NCBI GenBank assembly: GCA_031292035.1
Contig: JARLHX010000280.1
Span: forward strand, 62,001 to 126,000
Reading direction: 5' to 3'
Source: Negativicutes bacterium
Lineage (GTDB): Bacteria; Bacillota_C; Negativicutes; Sporomusales_B; JARLHX01
Length of the DNA stretch: 64,000 bases
A program made the translations under genes and the position numbers. Every line of letters begins with the position of its first letter. Position 1 is the stretch's first letter. The notes below the pieces were generated by a model that was given only the letters and a program-made list of their open reading frames with translations, did not search any database and was not told where the DNA came from. Shown here piece by piece: positions 61,100 to 64,000 of this stretch.

Positions 61100-64000
61100 T
61101 TATTTGCTCCCATTACTACGGCTGAAAGCTGCCTCGGCTTTTAAACCCTTTATCCGCTCCAAGATAGCCTGATAGTTAAACCATTTGCCAAACGGGTTGG
61201 TCTGGAAATACAGAAATATGATTGGTGTTATAATCAGCGTAAACACCGTGGAAGTCAAAAGACCGCCGATGATCACCCAGGCCATGCACACCCTTGTTTC
61301 GGACCCCTCTGTCATCGCCAGAGCGGTCGGGAGCATGCCCACCACCATGGTTATCGTTGTCATAAATATCGGCTTCAGTCTGGTTTTTCCGGCCTCGACG
61401 ATCGCGTCAAAGGCACTCTCGCCACGCTCCATTAAGGTAAGGGTATAATCCAGCAACAAGGTTCCGTTTTTCGCCACAAGTCCATCCATTACCAGTATGC
61501 CGATCAGCGAATAAAGATTGATCGTATTGTGGGTAATAGCAAGTAGCAGCAGCGACCCGATTAAGCCAAGCGGCAGTGAAAACATCCTGATCAGCGGTGT
61601 TGAAAGTGACTCATAAAGCACAGCCAGCAGCATATACACCAGTACCAGCGACAAGGCCAGGGCCTGGTACATTTGGCCAAAAGTATCCTGCATGCTGGTG
61701 GCTTGCCCGGCAAAACGATAGGCGACCCCTTGCCCCAGTACATCGGGTGTTATTCTGCCGGCAATGTCATTTAGAACTTCTTGCAGTGCCCGGTCGGTGA
61801 TATTGGCCGTGATCGTAATAGACCGTTGTTTATCAATCCGGAATAATTGCACCGGACCGGTGCCTTCCGTGATTTTCGCAACATCACCAAGCGCGATCTG
61901 GAATTTACCGGCCATGATCGGCAACGACTTGATATCAGACAGTCTGAAACCGTCGCTGCCCTTTAGCCTCACATTAATATCGGTATCTTGCCCGTCGTTA
62001 CTCGGATCATTGGCGTAAACACCAGCCTGTTGCCCGGTAATAGCGACGTTGAAAACATTGGTTACCTCGGCAACCGACGTATTAAAAAATTTCACTCTCT
62101 CCCGGTCCACAGCCAGTTGGATCTCCGGCATTCCTTCGGTATAGTTGCTTTTGACATCTTTCAGACCTTTTACCTGGGAAAGGACGCTCAGCACCTGGGA
62201 ATTGGCTTTTACCAGTGTCTCCATGTTAGCGCCAAGCAACTGAATCTGAACCGGAGCCGATGATCCCCCTCCCCCGGAACCGGAAACCCCGGCCACGGAA
62301 GACTGTGTTTCACTGACCCTGGTGCTTGCGTTCGTAATATTTTGGGCAGCATAGGCCCTTACTTGGTCAGTGACTTCCCAGACGCTGCGTTTGCGGTCTT
62401 TTCTATCGACAAGCTGCACTGAGATTGAGCCGTTGTTAGTGGTCGGCCTGCCAACACTTGATAAGTAGTTTGTCACTTCCGGCACGGTCTGCAAATATTG
62501 TTCAAGATTGGCAATGACCTTGTTGGTCTGTTCAATATTTTGCCCGACAGGCAATTCAACCGCTATCCGAAAGCCAGCCTCGTCGGTTCGGGGCATATAT
62601 TCCGCCCCGATGAAGCCTAGCGGAATTAATGCAATTGAAAACGCAAAAAGGGTCAAAACACCGACAATGACCTTTTTCCGGTTAGCCAAAGCTTTTCTTA
62701 GGATTTTCTCATATTGGACAGTCGCGTTTTCTTCCAACCGGTTCATAAAGTCCCAGGTACGCCCCTTGGCCTCGACTAGCCCATTTTTAAACAGGATAGA
62801 GGCAATCATCGGGGTAAGGGTAAAGGAAACGAACATCGAGAACAAGGTCGCAAATACAATCGTAAGGCCAAACTGGCGGAAAAACTGCCCGGTCATTCCG
62901 GTCATAAAGGCAATCGGCATGAACACAACCACGTCACAAAGGGTAATCGCAATAGCCGCCATGCCTATTTCGTTTCGCCCTTCCTCGGCGGCTGCTGCCG
63001 GGGTTTTTCCCATATTCATATGCCTGTGGATGTTTTCCAGCACAACAATCGAATCATCCACCAAAATGCCGATACACAGCGCCATCCCCATCAGTGACAT
63101 CATGTTGAAACTGAAACCAGCAATATACATGATAAAGAAGGTAGAGATCAGCGAAGTCGGAATGGCGATAATAACGGCAACAGTGGACCGCCATCCCCGA
63201 AGGAACAGATAGAGTATCAAGCCGGTGGTGAAAAGGCCTTCCATCAAACTGCCGAGCGTATTGGAAAGGGAATTGCTGACATACTGGGCTGCATCGGTAA
63301 TAACGACGAATTTGTAGTTGGGATATTCCGCCTGTAAACCAGCCAATTGCTCCCGGACGTTTTTGACGGTACTGACAATGTTGGCATCGCTGTTCATATA
63401 GACCGACAAAGAAACGGCATCTGACCCGTTGGTACGGCTGTAACGGGTAACCCGGGCGTCCTGTTCCTTGATGGTAGCCACGTCTTTCAGCGGTATGGCA
63501 ACCCCGGCGGCGTTAGGCACATTTATTTTGGCAATTTCTTCGGGAGTCAGATATTGAGCAACCAGCCGGACGTCAGCCTGCGTATTCTTGTTATATACCG
63601 TACCGGAAGGAAGTAATACATTTTCGCCTTTTATTGAATTCACAATCTGATTCAGCGTCAGATTGTAAAAGCGCAGTTTGTTCCGGTCGACCTCTACGGC
63701 TACCTCTTTATCCCGGCCGCCGTCAAGCTGCACTTCGGAAACTCCGTCCGCCCGCTGCAGCCGTTCTTTAAAAATATTGTTTGCCTTGGAATATACATCA
63801 TCAAGCGGCTCCGCCGATAGCACCGCGATTTCCAGCACTGCCGACGCGTTGACATCCCGTTTGACCACCACCGGCTCATCAATGCCGTCAGGCAGGCCCC
63901 TTCTGGCGGAGTTGACCTGTTTCGTCGCATCGATGGAAGCAATATCCGCGTTGGCAGTTAAATCGAATTCCATGATGATCGTTGCATTTCCCGGACTGGC
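61100..64000 (-). CDS. RND efflux permease, HAE1/AcrB family (N-terminus beyond window)
   Basis: 966 residues are visible; the frame stays open to the right edge, and about 75-80 N-terminal residues appear to be missing compared with the usual ~1040. Two groups of membrane helices and two large periplasmic loops can be seen. The proton-relay aspartates of helix 4 lie in GILVDDSIVVLENI. Helix 10 carries GILVMDGLVAKNGTLLLD. RND pumps normally work with a membrane-fusion protein and an outer-membrane channel, which implies a second membrane. The partner genes should lie upstream (right). Confidence 0.95.
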   Translation of the reverse strand, partial: ASPGNATIIMEFDLTANADIASIDATKQVNSARRGLPDGIDEPVVVKRDVNASAVLEIAVLSAEPLDDVYSKANNIFKERLQRADGVSEVQLDGGRDKEVAVEVDRNKLRFYNLTLNQIVNSIKGENVLLPSGTVYNKNTQADVRLVAQYLTPEEIAKINVPNAAGVAIPLKDVATIKEQDARVTRYSRTNGSDAVSLSVYMNSDANIVSTVKNVREQLAGLQAEYPNYKFVVITDAAQYVSNSLSNTLGSLMEGLFTTGLILYLFLRGWRSTVAVIIAIPTSLISTFFIMYIAGFSFNMMSLMGMALCIGILVDDSIVVLENIHRHMNMGKTPAAAAEEGRNEIGMAAIAITLCDVVVFMPIAFMTGMTGQFFRQFGLTIVFATLFSMFVSFTLTPMIASILFKNGLVEAKGRTWDFMNRLEENATVQYEKILRKALANRKKVIVGVLTLFAFSIALIPLGFIGAEYMPRTDEAGFRIAVELPVGQNIEQTNKVIANLEQYLQTVPEVTNYLSSVGRPTTNNGSISVQLVDRKDRKRSVWEVTDQVRAYAAQNITNASTRVSETQSSVAGVSGSGGGGSSAPVQIQLLGANMETLVKANSQVLSVLSQVKGLKDVKSNYTEGMPEIQLAVDRERVKFFNTSVAEVTNVFNVAITGQQAGVYANDPSNDGQDTDINVRLKGSDGFRLSDIKSLPIMAGKFQIALGDVAKITEGTGPVQLFRIDKQRSITITANITDRALQEVLNDIAGRITPDVLGQGVAYRFAGQATSMQDTFGQMYQALALSLVLVYMLLAVLYESLSTPLIRMFSLPLGLIGSLLLLAITHNTINLYSLIGILVMDGLVAKNGTLLLDYTLTLMERGESAFDAIVEAGKTRLKPIFMTTITMVVGMLPTALAMTEGSETRVCMAWVIIGGLLTSTVFTLIITPIIFLYFQTNPFGKWFNYQAILERIKGLKAEAAFSRSNGSK

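Noticed and set aside
1..64000. Insertion sequences, prophage genes, integrase or attachment sites
   Set aside because: No transposase, integrase, phage structural gene or flanking direct repeat was found by reading all frames.

Overview
The window reads as a chromosome segment from a spore-forming Firmicute with an outer membrane (Negativicutes, probably near Sporomusaceae). This is inferred from gene content, not from a database search. Firmicute signs are the gene order rpsP-khpA-ylqD-rimM-trmD-rplS-lepB-rbgA-rnhB, FapR control of lipid genes, a DinR/LexA-type box at dinB, and frequent TTG/GTG starts behind strong Shine-Dalgarno sites. Sporulation signs are spoVS with a SigH-like promoter, and ylbJ. 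The large HAE1-type RND pump at the right edge suggests a two-membrane envelope. No transposase, phage gene, rRNA or CRISPR array was found.

Layout. 1-3.2 kb: the 5' end of a dihydropteroate synthase gene, divergent pncB, and amt behind a leader that contains an intrinsic terminator. 3.4-20.3 kb: one long minus-strand run: comM, yraN-like, HD-GYP, an FlhB-tail protein, a FliK-like protein, rnhB, rbgA, lepB, rplS, a SPOUT-type methyltransferase, trmD, rimM, ylqD, khpA, rpsP, ffh, ylxM, ftsY, smc. This joins ribosome maturation, tRNA modification, protein targeting and chromosome segregation. 20.4-22.6 kb: spoVS, a radical SAM protein, rnc. 22.6-30.8 kb: the type II fatty acid cluster fapR-plsX-fabH-fabK-fabD-fabG-acpP-(FMN oxidoreductase)-fabF, with rpmF and a DUF177 gene upstream. 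31.4-39.7 kb: ackA, tmcAL, a patatin-like hydrolase, ylbJ, a coiled-coil protein, coaD, rsmD, and a DUF4127 protein.

39.7-49.0 kb: an NlpC/P60 endopeptidase, tRNA-Pro(CGG) and tRNA-Gln(TTG), an EF-G-like factor, an FmdB-type zinc ribbon, a PduO-type cobalamin adenosyltransferase, ndk, a gamma-carbonic-anhydrase-like protein, an M42 peptidase, htpX, an SRPBCC protein and a class III aminotransferase. 49.0-53.4 kb is the least explained part: small zinc-binding and membrane proteins (one with a RING-like cysteine pattern), two structured intergenic regions, a secreted protein, and dinB with a small downstream gene under an SOS box. 53.5-61 kb: exported alpha/beta hydrolase and TIM-barrel proteins, a ferritin-like protein, an MFS transporter, a cytoplasmic-looking L,D-transpeptidase, a 37-residue zinc ribbon, a very cysteine-rich protein with a terminator in its leader, and a TPR/GT9-like protein. 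61.1-64 kb: most of an RND efflux permease.

Most transcription is on the minus strand. Intrinsic terminators separate most units. Several genes are translationally coupled by 4-14 bp overlaps (rplS-side methyltransferase/trmD, rnhB/FliK-like, plsX/fabH/fabK, M42/gamma-CA).
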